Shown here: one piece after another, positions 51,112 through 58,891 of the stretch | How the letters are laid out: each line of letters begins with the position of its first letter | Position numbering within the stretch: position 1 is the first letter of the stretch | Assembly: GCF_001570405.1 (NCBI RefSeq) | Contig: NZ_BBYM01000026.1 | Location: forward strand, 1 to 64,000 | Source of the DNA: Microtetraspora niveoalba | GTDB lineage: Bacteria > Actinomycetota > Actinomycetes > Streptosporangiales > Streptosporangiaceae | Direction of reading: 5' to 3' | DNA: 64,000 nt | Position numbers and translations under genes: made by a program | Notes under the pieces: model-generated | Databases searched by the model: none | Told to the model about the DNA's origin: nothing | Seen by the model: the letters and a program-made list of their open reading frames with translations, nothing else

Positions 51112-52476
51112 ATGCCCTTGGCGCGTTTCTCCGTGGGAAACTACCGCTGCTTTCCCGGAACACAGGAGGTCGAGCTCCGGCCGATCACCGTGATCCTCGG
51201 AAAGAACAACTCCGGAAAGAGCGCACTCGTCCGCGCTCCCCTCGTGTTCCAGACGGGGATCCGGACGGACTCACCGCTCCCCCTCGATCTCGACCAGTTG
51301 GGGGAGTCGGCTCCGGACTTCCTCAACCTGGTCCACGGCGGCAGCCCACACGGCAATGTGCGGTTGCGACTGGACTTCGAGCGCGTGGGCGCCGCGCCCC
51401 ACAGCCTGAGCGCCGAGATCCAGAACGTCGACGAGTGGGGAGTGCAGGTGGTCAGCCGCCTGATCCTCAGCGCCGGTTCCGAGTCGACGGACGTCGAGTG
51501 GCTGGACTGGCTGGACCAGCAGGAGGAGCCCGGCCTGCGTGACCCGGCCGACGGCTACAGTTACGTCGTCCCGGGCATGGCGGACGCACAGGGACCTGCC
51601 GTCGCCACGCTCCCCTTCCGAGGTCTCCTTCCGGCCGTCCGGTACGACGACGACCTCGAACTGGTCCACGACGGCCCCGACCGGCAGGCCGTCGCCTGCA
51701 GCGACGAGCCCGACCTGCACGGCCTGGTGGCCGCAATGGCGGTCATCCGCGCCGAGTTCGACGACATCCGCTACCTGGGGCCCTTCCGGCAACGCCCCCG
51801 ACGGGTGCATCGGCTGCGCTCGCGCGCGTCGTCGGTGGTCGGATCGGGAGGCGAGCTCACCATGGACATCCTGGCCCACGACTCGCTCCGGCGCGGGGGC
51901 GCGCTGACATCCAAGATCAACGAGTATCTCGCCGCCAACCTGCCCGGCTGGAAACTCGCCGTCCGGGACCATGACCAGGGGGTCTACACGGCGGTCCTCC
52001 GCTCCACCGGGAACAGCGGCCTCGAGGTGAACCTGGCCGACGCCGGCGCCGGCGTGACACAACTCCTGCCCATCCTCACGCAGCGCGCGGTGGACGCGGT
52101 GACCCCGCCACGGCGGCCGACGCTGGAGATCATCGAGGAACCCGAGCTCCACCTCCATCCCTCCGCGCACGCGCTGCTGGCCGACCTGTTCCTCGGCGCG
52201 ATCGGGGAATCACAGGTGCGCTTCCTCATCGAGACGCACAGCGAGACCTTCCTGCTCCGGCTCAGACGACGGATCGCGGAGGGAGCGGTGGACCACGAGG
52301 ACGTCGCCGTCTACTTCGTGGAGAACACCGACGGCGCGGCGAACGCGCGCCGGATTCGGATCGACTCCCTGGGCAACCTGGACTACTGGCCACGCGGCGT
52401 CTTCGCGGAGGATTTCGAGGAGACCCGCGCCCTGGCCTCCGCGCAGTTCGGCAGATCGGAAGCCGATGCGAGTTGA
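51112..52476 (+). CDS. RecF/OLD-like AAA ATPase of a putative defence system
   Basis: 454 residues of the AAA_15/AAA_21 type. Walker A is GKNNSGKS at 30-37 after the family opening FSVGNYRCFPGTQEVELRPITVILG; the late Walker B is LEIIEEPELHLHPSAH near 338-352, followed by FLIETHSETFLLRLRRRI. These are the hallmarks of OLD, RecF and PARIS AriA ATPases. It contains no nuclease domain itself. ATG at 51112 is chosen for its family-like N-terminus and a nearby -10 box; the open frame extends 81 bp upstream. Its stop overlaps the next gene by 11 bp. Confidence 0.9.
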   Translation: MPLARFSVGNYRCFPGTQEVELRPITVILGKNNSGKSALVRAPLVFQTGIRTDSPLPLDLDQLGESAPDFLNLVHGGSPHGNVRLRLDFERVGAAPHSLSAEIQNVDEWGVQVVSRLILSAGSESTDVEWLDWLDQQEEPGLRDPADGYSYVVPGMADAQGPAVATLPFRGLLPAVRYDDDLELVHDGPDRQAVACSDEPDLHGLVAAMAVIRAEFDDIRYLGPFRQRPRRVHRLRSRASSVVGSGGELTMDILAHDSLRRGGALTSKINEYLAANLPGWKLAVRDHDQGVYTAVLRSTGNSGLEVNLADAGAGVTQLLPILTQRAVDAVTPPRRPTLEIIEEPELHLHPSAHALLADLFLGAIGESQVRFLIETHSETFLLRLRRRIAEGAVDHEDVAVYFVENTDGAANARRIRIDSLGNLDYWPRGVFAEDFEETRALASAQFGRSEADAS

Positions 52477-53422
52477 GATCGACACGGAGGTGTTACGAAA
52501 CGACGAACACGTCCGGCACGTCTGGGAGTTGCTCCTCTTCTTCAGCCAGGGGCGTCACGACTGGGTGATCAAGCCGATGGCGGTGGATCAGGCCGCGGAG
52601 TTCTTCCGCACGCACCTGCCGACTCAGGCACGTGTGGGCGCGGAGATGGCGATGAAGGCGGGTGCCGCCGGAGCATGGGCCGTCGACGTCCGCCCTGTTC
52701 ACGTGATCACCACCTCCACGATCTCGGAGGACGTACACGATCTCCGTCAGCCCGCGGCGCTTGTCGTCGAGGACGTCGTCTCAGACCGTTGTTTCGTTCT
52801 CGCGATCACCCGGGTCCTGGACGGGGACGATGTCCGCGCCGCCATCGAGAGAGGGTTTCTCGATCTCCGGCACGGCGGCGGCAAGCACCGCGCGGCCCAG
52901 CAGACGGCGGACTGCCTCGCCCGCTTCCGGCGAACACCCCGCGTGGCCCTGCTGCTGGACAGTGACCGGCTGGCTCCCGGCCAGGTGACCGGCTGCCACA
53001 AACTGGCCGACGAACTGCGTTCCCAAGGCGCGCGGGTCCACGTACTGGAGTTGCGTGAAGCGGAGAACTACGTCCCCAACAAGGTCCTGGGCGGGATCCG
53101 GCCGCACCGCGAGTCGTCGAAGAGACTCGACGCGCTGAAATCACTTTCCCGCACCCAGCGCGGCCACTTCGACATGAAGAAGGGTTTCCCCCCGGCGAAC
53201 GGCGGGCGTCGGAAGATCTCCGACCTGCATGCCGGGCTGTACGACGACCTCCCCGATCGTGTCATGGACGGCCTCCGGGAAGGATTCGGCTCCAATCTCA
53301 CCGAGCTCCTGCATCGGGCGGCGAACGCGGGACGCCTCACCCCATCCGACTTCGCCGGCCTCGGTGAGGGCGTCCTGCCGGAGCTGCGCGAGCTCATCGC
53401 GATGCTGCGCGACATCATCTAG
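52466..53422 (+). CDS. TOPRIM/DUF4435-like putative nuclease of the defence operon
   Basis: 318 residues. A TOPRIM-like core begins near residue 98: LVVEDVVSDRCFVLAI (Glu102, Asp107), ALLLDSDRLAPGQ (Asp165, Asp167) and VHVLELREAENYVPNK, the last resembling the EIENY element of DUF4435/OLD TOPRIM domains. The first 95 residues are unlike TOPRIM and may bind the ATPase. An ATPase/TOPRIM pair in this order resembles PARIS (AriA-AriB), where the TOPRIM part cuts tRNA when released. The ATG at 52466 lies inside the ATPase gene. Confidence 0.75.
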   Translation: MRVEIDTEVLRNDEHVRHVWELLLFFSQGRHDWVIKPMAVDQAAEFFRTHLPTQARVGAEMAMKAGAAGAWAVDVRPVHVITTSTISEDVHDLRQPAALVVEDVVSDRCFVLAITRVLDGDDVRAAIERGFLDLRHGGGKHRAAQQTADCLARFRRTPRVALLLDSDRLAPGQVTGCHKLADELRSQGARVHVLELREAENYVPNKVLGGIRPHRESSKRLDALKSLSRTQRGHFDMKKGFPPANGGRRKISDLHAGLYDDLPDRVMDGLREGFGSNLTELLHRAANAGRLTPSDFAGLGEGVLPELRELIAMLRDII

Positions 53423-53430
53423 AGGTTCCC

Positions 53431-55101
53431 ATGCTCGATGAAATCGAAGAAATCACCGTAACGCCCGAGATTCACCTGCTGGAGGACCTGCTCGCCAGGA
53501 TCGCGAGAGGTGAGCTTCGCATTCCCAGGTTCCAGCGGCCCTTCGTCTGGCGACCGGAGCAGATGCTCGACCTGTTCGACAGCATCGAGCGCGGATACCC
53601 CATGGGAAGCCTGCTCATTTGGGAGACGGACCGAGATCTGGCCAGCCTGGACGAGATCGCCGGACTGAAGATCCCCTCGGCCCGGCCGGGGAGTCCGGTG
53701 GCCTATGTCCTGGACGGCCATCAACGGCTCTCCACTCTCTACGGCTGCCTCAGACGACCGGCGGACGCGCCACGTTCGAGCGAACAGCGGGACTGGATGT
53801 GGTGGATCTATCGCGGACTCGGGGCCCTCGACGGAGACGCGCCCCGGTCGAACCGATATCGCCACTGGAAGTCCGCGGACGCTCCGCCTCCCGCGTACCT
53901 CCCGATGCGTTCGACCCTGCGCACCATGGACTTCCTCGGCTACGCGCGCGAGTTGTCGGGGCGGGCGTCCGCGGCGGACGTCGCCTCACTCGTCGAGGAA
54001 GCCGAGCAGGTCGCGCAACGCATCAAGTCGTACAAGGTCGCGGTGGTCCGGCTCTCGGGCGGCTCTCTCAGCCAGGCCGTCGAGGTCTTCTCCCGGCTCG
54101 ACGGCAGCGGCCGGCCGATGTCGATCGACCGGCTGGTCTCCGCTCTCACCTACGCGACGCCCGGCCCGGAGAGCCTGGCCGACCGGATCGGCGCGATCCG
54201 GGAGCGGGTCGCCGCCTCCGGATTCGGCGAGATCCCCTCGCTCACCGTATTTCGCGCCGTCCTCGCCGTATCCGGTGAGGACAACATCCAGGACACCCGC
54301 TGGGAGGCGCTGGCCGAGCGCGCCGAGGGCGTCATCCTCACGTCCGTCGAGAACACGGACACCGCCCTGGGCAGGGCGGTGCGGTTCCTCCAGGAAGACG
54401 TGGGTGTGCCCCAGGCGCGACTGGTTCCGTACGATCTGCAGATCGTCCTCCTTACGGCGTTCTTCCACTTCTGCGAAAGCCCGGATGCCCGGCAACTCGA
54501 ACTGCTGCACCGCTGGTTCTGGAGCACGTCGTGGGCGGGGCGTTTCGCGGGTGCGAACACCGCTCAGGTGAGACGGTCGCTCCAGGAGATGAAGGAGTTC
54601 GCACAAGGACGCGGCTCGCTCCATCTCAAGGATCTGACCGCGCGCCCCTTCCCCGGACGCTTCGACATGCGCAGCGCCAGAGTCCGCTCCTTCATCCTCT
54701 GGGAGCTGAGGGAGTTCCCGGAGCGGCTGAACCCCGACGGTTCCGCGTTCAGCCCTATGGAGTCGCTCAGCCGTTCCCATGTCGACACATATCGGCACGT
54801 CGTGACCAAGCGGGGGGTCGTCGCGATCTCCAGCCCCGCCAACCGGCTGATCATGTCGTCTCCTCCCGGAATCTCTCTCAAGCAGTCCTTGATCGACATG
54901 GCTCCCGGGGTCCGCGACGACGTCCTGGCGAGCCACGGAATACCCGCGGATGCCTTCCGCCGCCTGTGCGCCGGAGACGACGAGGGCTTCATCACGTCTC
55001 GGTCCGCCGAACTCGCGGCGCGCGAACGGGCCTTCATGGCCCACATCGGCATGCGGCACGCGGACGAGCTGATCGGTGAGGCCGACATCGACACGGATTG
55101 A
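53431..55101 (+). CDS. DUF262 (GmrSD-like) protein of the defence operon
   Basis: 556 residues. The N-terminal DUF262 domain is clear: IPRFQRPFVWRPEQMLDLFDSIERGYPMGSLLIW at 31-64 and YVLDGHQRLSTLYG at 92-105, the latter being the nucleotide-linked DGQQR motif with His for Gln. SYKVAVVRL and VFSRLDGSGRPMSIDRLVSAL near 210-250 complete the domain. The C-terminal half is helical; no HNH motif of DUF1524 is seen, so it is not a complete GmrSD nuclease. It starts 8 bp after the TOPRIM gene and belongs to the same operon. Confidence 0.85.
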   Translation: MLDEIEEITVTPEIHLLEDLLARIARGELRIPRFQRPFVWRPEQMLDLFDSIERGYPMGSLLIWETDRDLASLDEIAGLKIPSARPGSPVAYVLDGHQRLSTLYGCLRRPADAPRSSEQRDWMWWIYRGLGALDGDAPRSNRYRHWKSADAPPPAYLPMRSTLRTMDFLGYARELSGRASAADVASLVEEAEQVAQRIKSYKVAVVRLSGGSLSQAVEVFSRLDGSGRPMSIDRLVSALTYATPGPESLADRIGAIRERVAASGFGEIPSLTVFRAVLAVSGEDNIQDTRWEALAERAEGVILTSVENTDTALGRAVRFLQEDVGVPQARLVPYDLQIVLLTAFFHFCESPDARQLELLHRWFWSTSWAGRFAGANTAQVRRSLQEMKEFAQGRGSLHLKDLTARPFPGRFDMRSARVRSFILWELREFPERLNPDGSAFSPMESLSRSHVDTYRHVVTKRGVVAISSPANRLIMSSPPGISLKQSLIDMAPGVRDDVLASHGIPADAFRRLCAGDDEGFITSRSAELAARERAFMAHIGMRHADELIGEADIDTD

Positions 55102-55143
55102 GAGAGGACAGTGAGCGGTCCACGGACATGCCGCCGGGACGAG

Positions 55144-55179
55144 GGCCGGTACGCCCGAGGGAGGACGGGTGTACCGGCC
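55144..55179 (+). terminator. Terminator after the defence operon
   Basis: 14-bp stem with one mismatch (55144-55157 with 55166-55179), 8-base loop, followed by TTCGTGTG. It lies 42 bp after the DUF262 stop and separates the operon from the convergent ipdC gene. Confidence 0.75.
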
Positions 55180-55267
55180 TTCGTGTGCCCGGCCGGCTCA
55201 GATGCCGGACCGAGCGCTGGACAGAGCGCCGGGCCGACCCGGCCGGGACCCCGTCAGGGGGCCGGGA

Positions 55268-56332
55268 TCAGTGGGCCAGGTTGGATCCGAGAACGCGCAG
55301 CACGTCGGCGGCCTGGGTGACGATCCCGTCGATCAGCTCCTCGCACGAGGGCAGGTCGTCGATGAGCGCCACCACCTGGCCGGAGGCCATCACGCCGAGG
55401 TCGGGGCGGCCGTCCACCATGGCCGCCTTGAGCAGCATGGGGGTGTTTGCCGCCATCAGGACCTGGGACCAGGTGAGCTCCTTGCCGTGTTTCATGGCCA
55501 GCCCGTCGCGGATCATCCCCGGCCACGACATGCCGGAGATGCGGCGGAACCGCGCCGCGTTGCGCACCGCGCGGGCCAGCCCGGTCACCCGGCCCGCCCG
55601 CTCCAGCGCGTTCACCAGCGGCGTGCGCAGCACCCGGTGCGGCATGCCGTCCACCTGGCGGGTGACGACGGTCTCCGACGTGCCGAGGTAGGTCTGCTTG
55701 ACCGCGTCCGGGACGGAACTGTCCTTGGTGAGCAGGAACCGGGTGCCCATCGCCACGCCGGCCGCGCCGTACGCGAGGGCGGCGGCCAGGCCGCGCCCGT
55801 CGAAGAAGCCCCCGGCGGCGATCACCGGGATGTCGACCGCGTCCACGACCTGGGGCAGCAGCAGCGTGGTGGCGACCGCTCCGGTGTGGCCGCCGCCCTC
55901 GCCGCCCTGGACCAGGACGGCGTCGGCGCCCCACGCGGCCACCTTCTCCGCGTGCCGCCGCGCCCCGACGGACGGGATCACCACGATCCCGGCGTCCTTG
56001 AGCTTGGCGATCAGCTCCTGGCGCGGGGCGAGCGCGAACGAGGCGACCTTCACCCGGTTCCTGATCAACAGGTCGATGCGGTCCCCCGCGTCCGACGCGT
56101 CGGCGCGCAGGTTCACGCCGAAGGGCGCGTCGGTGCGCGAGCGCACCTCGTCGATGGCCGAGGAGAGCTGGTCGAGCGTCATGGTGGCCGAGGCGAGGAT
56201 GCCGAGGCCGCCCGCGTTCGCCACCGCCGACACCAGCCGCGGGCCCGCCACCCAGCCCATCCCGGTCTGCACGACGGGGTGGCGGACCCCGGTGAGCCGG
56301 GTCAGCGGGGTGTCCAGGACCTGCTCGATCAC
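55268..56332 (-). CDS. ipdC: IpdC-like flavin reductase (nitronate monooxygenase family)
   Basis: FMN-binding TIM barrel, 354 residues: TPLTRLTGVRHPVVQTGMGWVAGPRLVSAVANAGGLGILAS at the start, VQGGEGGGHTG near 142 and PVIAAGGFFDGRGLAAALAYGAAGVAMGTRFL near 170-200. The family is labelled nitronate monooxygenase, but next to ipdA and ipdB this is IpdC, which reduces the CoA ester so that IpdAB can open the last steroid ring. GTG at 56332 overlaps the ipdB stop (GTGA). Confidence 0.87.
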   Translation of the reverse strand: MIEQVLDTPLTRLTGVRHPVVQTGMGWVAGPRLVSAVANAGGLGILASATMTLDQLSSAIDEVRSRTDAPFGVNLRADASDAGDRIDLLIRNRVKVASFALAPRQELIAKLKDAGIVVIPSVGARRHAEKVAAWGADAVLVQGGEGGGHTGAVATTLLLPQVVDAVDIPVIAAGGFFDGRGLAAALAYGAAGVAMGTRFLLTKDSSVPDAVKQTYLGTSETVVTRQVDGMPHRVLRTPLVNALERAGRVTGLARAVRNAARFRRISGMSWPGMIRDGLAMKHGKELTWSQVLMAANTPMLLKAAMVDGRPDLGVMASGQVVALIDDLPSCEELIDGIVTQAADVLRVLGSNLAH

Positions 56333-57081
56333 GCCCGGACCTCCCGGTCACGCAGGCTCCTCGGGTCGAGAACCTCGCGGATCAGCCGCAGCTCCTCGTC
56401 CGTGGGCTGCCGGGTCTCCGGCACGTCGCCGTCGATCACCAGGTCGAACCCGGTGGCGGCGGCGACCTGCTCGGCGGTCACCCCGGGGTGCGTGGAGACG
56501 AGCCGCATCGCCCCGTCCGGCGTGCCGAAGTCGAAGACGCCGAGGTCGGTCACGACCCGGCGCAGGCCGTGGAAGCGGGACGCCTCCGGCCCCAGCTCCG
56601 CCGCCCGGTCGTAGCCGACGCCGCTCACCATGTCCACCTTCGGGACGAACACCCGGGTGGAGTGCTTGGGGATCCAGTAGCTCGTCGGGTTGCAGATGGT
56701 GTTGCCGGGAGCGCCGCGCACACCGAGGAGCTGCGACTTCGGCCGCGCCCAGTCGCCGACGACCGAGATGTTGGTGTTGCCGTACCGGTCGATCTGGGAG
56801 GCGCCCATCATCACGTGCCTGCGGCCGTTCTGCACCAGCCACAGGTGGTCGCGGAACGGCATCCAGCCCTCGACGGGCCCGGACGGCGCGCCGAACGGCA
56901 CCGGCTCGGCGGTGAGCATCGCCCCGCCGTCGGTGGTCAGCAGCCCCGGTTCGAACGTGAGCCGGGCCAGCCGGGCGCCCAGGATCGAGCAGGTGCCCAT
57001 GGCCGCGGCCAGGATCTCGCCGTCGCCGCGCCACGCCTCGGCGCAGGCCACCACGCAGATCTCCGCACGGGTCGCGCTCAT
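56329..57081 (-). CDS. ipdB: CoA-transferase-like ring hydrolase subunit IpdB
   Basis: 250 residues of the CoA-transferase family I fold: AAMGTCSILGARLARLTFEPGLLTTDGG, HVMMGASQIDRYGNTNISVVGDWARPKSQLLGVRGAPGN. In IpdAB these folds act as a hydrolase that opens ring C of the steroid-derived cyclohexene CoA ester, without the transferase Glu. The ATG at 57081 overlaps the ipdA stop by 4 bp, as expected for a heteromeric enzyme. Confidence 0.88.
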   Translation of the reverse strand: MSATRAEICVVACAEAWRGDGEILAAAMGTCSILGARLARLTFEPGLLTTDGGAMLTAEPVPFGAPSGPVEGWMPFRDHLWLVQNGRRHVMMGASQIDRYGNTNISVVGDWARPKSQLLGVRGAPGNTICNPTSYWIPKHSTRVFVPKVDMVSGVGYDRAAELGPEASRFHGLRRVVTDLGVFDFGTPDGAMRLVSTHPGVTAEQVAAATGFDLVIDGDVPETRQPTDEELRLIREVLDPRSLRDREVRA

Positions 57082-57950
57082 CGTGCCTTCCCCTCCTGCT
57101 CCTCGTGCCAGCGGCGGACCGCCTCCTGGTAGGCCGCCTCGTCCCCGCTCAGGAACCGCTCGGTGAACTCCGCCCACGCCTGCGGGTCGGCCGCGGACGT
57201 CGCGTAGTGCCGCTGGAACGCCTCGTCCCTCGCGCGGTCGGGCCCGCAGTCGGTGAAGTGGCCGCCGTTCGGGGTCTCCACCACTCCGGCCGTGTGCATC
57301 CGGCTGACGAGGAGCGTCTGCGGCGGGCCGTCCAGCTCGCCGGGGGCCACCAGCCGCTCGCAGCTCACGTAGCAGCGGCTCGCCGCCTTGGCGAACAGGT
57401 CGTCCATGTACGGGTCGGGGCCGAGGTACTGGCCGTTGCCCCGCGTGTCGGCCCGGTCCATGTGGATCAGCGCCGCGTCGAGCGTCAGCGCGGGCACCGC
57501 GAGGAGCTCCTCCCCGTCCTCGTACGGCGAGCGCACCGTGCGCAGGTCCGGGTTGATCCGCGTGACGTCCGAACCGAGCCCGGCCCTCGTCGGCAGGAAC
57601 GGCAGCCGGTGGGCCGCGGCGAGCAGGCCGAACATGAACATGCCCTCGTCGTACTCGACGAACTCGATCGCGCCGCTCTGCCTGGCCGCCCTGAAGTGGG
57701 GCTCCAGCGGCACGGAGTCGAGCGTCACGAAGGGGGCGACGACCTTGCGGACCTTGCCCGCGGCGCACAGCAGACCCACGTCGGCCCCGCCGTACGACAC
57801 GATCGTCAGGTCCTTGAGGGACGAGCGGTGGAGGGCGCGGACCAGCGCCATCGGCTTGCGCCGGGAGCCCCACCCGCCGATCCCGATCGTCATGCCGCTC
57901 TCCAGCGTCCCGACGATCTCCTCGACGGTCATGACCTTGTCAGTGCTCAT
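57078..57950 (-). CDS. ipdA: CoA-transferase-like ring hydrolase subunit IpdA
   Basis: 290 residues. KVMTVEEIVGTLESGMTIGIGGWGSRRKPMALVRALHRSSLKDLTIVSYGGADVGLLCAAGKV is the alpha-subunit CoA-transferase fold; EYDEGMFMFGLLAAAHRLPFLPTRAGLGSD near 95-125 is the IpdA-type segment. It pairs with IpdB. ATG at 57950 is preceded by a gaggag site that lies in the small open frame at 57958. Confidence 0.88.
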   Translation of the reverse strand: MSTDKVMTVEEIVGTLESGMTIGIGGWGSRRKPMALVRALHRSSLKDLTIVSYGGADVGLLCAAGKVRKVVAPFVTLDSVPLEPHFRAARQSGAIEFVEYDEGMFMFGLLAAAHRLPFLPTRAGLGSDVTRINPDLRTVRSPYEDGEELLAVPALTLDAALIHMDRADTRGNGQYLGPDPYMDDLFAKAASRCYVSCERLVAPGELDGPPQTLLVSRMHTAGVVETPNGGHFTDCGPDRARDEAFQRHYATSAADPQAWAEFTERFLSGDEAAYQEAVRRWHEEQEGKAR

Positions 57951-57957
57951 CGGTCAC

Positions 57958-58038
57958 TCACCACTCCTCATTCGCTACGCGGCCGGCCTCGTCCCTCAAC
58001 CGACCACTCCGCTCACCGCGTCGGGTTCGCTCCGTCAT
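57958..58038 (-). CDS. Possible 26-residue coupled micro-ORF between echA20 and ipdA
   Basis: Its ATG overlaps the echA20 stop (TGATG) and it ends 8 bp before the ipdA ATG, with the ipdA ribosome binding site in its last codons. The peptide is very charged (TERTRRGERSGRLRDEAGR and so on, ending EEW) and has no known motif. It may be a leader-like coupling frame or merely an intergenic repeat element that happens to be open. Confidence 0.35.
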   Translation of the reverse strand: MTERTRRGERSGRLRDEAGRVANEEW

Positions 58039-58784
58039 CACGCCCCCTCGGAGACGAAGCTGTCGCGGTGCCGGTCGCCGGCGCCCATGAGGTTCAGCTC
58101 GAACGTGAAGCCCTGCTCGAACCGGTAGCTGCGGTGGACGTCGATCGGGTCGATGCCGTTCAGCGACTCCTTGGCCCGGCGGATCACGTACGGGTCCTTG
58201 CCGGCGATCTGGGCGGCGACCTCGAGGGCCGCGTCCCTGAGCCGGTCGCGCGGCACCACTTCGAGCACCGAGCCGTGCGCGTGCAGCTCGGCGGCCGTGA
58301 TGTTGCGGCAGGTGTAGACCATCGCGCGCATCAGGTGCTGCGGGACGAGCCGCGCGAGGTGCGTGGCAGCGCCGAGCGCGCCGCGGTCCACCTCGGGCAG
58401 CCCGAAGTAGGCGTCCTCGGAGGCGACCACGATGTCCGCGTTGCCGACGAGGCCGATGCCGCCGCCGAGGCAGAAGCCGTGCACGGCCGCGATGACCGGC
58501 ACCTCGCACTCGTACACCGCGGAGAACGCCGCGTAGCAGCCCCGGTTGGCGCCCACCAGCGCCTCGAACCCGGTCGTCGCCTGCATCTCCTTGATGTCCA
58601 CGCCGGCGTTGAAGCCGCGGCCCTCGGCACGCAGCACGACGACGCGGGTCTCCGGCTCGCGCCCGGCCTGCCGTACGGCGTCGGCGAGGTCGAACCAGCC
58701 GCGCACCGTCAGGGCGTTGACGGGGGGCGCGTCGACGACCACCTCGGTGATGCCGTTGCCATGGTTCCTGGTGGAGATTCCCAT
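58038..58784 (-). CDS. echA20: EchA20-like enoyl-CoA hydratase family ring-opening enzyme
   Basis: Crotonase-fold protein, 248 residues. GRGFNAGVDIKEMQATTGFEALVGANRGCYAAFSAVYECEVPVIAAVHGFCLGGGIGLVGNADIVVASEDAYFGLPEVDRGALGAATHLARLVP follows the EchA20 pattern closely through residues 50-145. EchA20 hydrolyses the ring of the HIP-derived CoA ester just before IpdAB. First gene of the right-hand minus-strand operon (echA20-ipdA-ipdB-ipdC) and next to the right operator. Confidence 0.9.
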   Translation of the reverse strand: MGISTRNHGNGITEVVVDAPPVNALTVRGWFDLADAVRQAGREPETRVVVLRAEGRGFNAGVDIKEMQATTGFEALVGANRGCYAAFSAVYECEVPVIAAVHGFCLGGGIGLVGNADIVVASEDAYFGLPEVDRGALGAATHLARLVPQHLMRAMVYTCRNITAAELHAHGSVLEVVPRDRLRDAALEVAAQIAGKDPYVIRRAKESLNGIDPIDVHRSYRFEQGFTFELNLMGAGDRHRDSFVSEGA

Positions 58785-58797
58785 ACGCTACCTTTCC

Positions 58798-58816
58798 ACC
58801 AAACATTTGTTAGAAA
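58798..58816. promoter_or_regulatory. KstR2-like operator, right copy
   Basis: ACCAAACATTTGTTAGAAA differs at one of 19 positions from the sequence at 36746. It lies 14 bp before the echA20 start on the minus strand and 76 bp before the SDR start on the plus strand, so it mirrors the position of the left copy in a divergent promoter. Confidence 0.7.
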
Positions 58817-58891
58817 TGACCGTAGCAGAAGGTACCGTGCCTGGACATGGCCGACCTGCCCCCAGCCGCCGCTGACAAGGAGAGTCTGAGA

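Noticed and set aside
55268-56332. Nitronate monooxygenase as the function of this gene
   Set aside because: The fold is shared, but the overlap with ipdB and the order with ipdA and echA20 identify IpdC.
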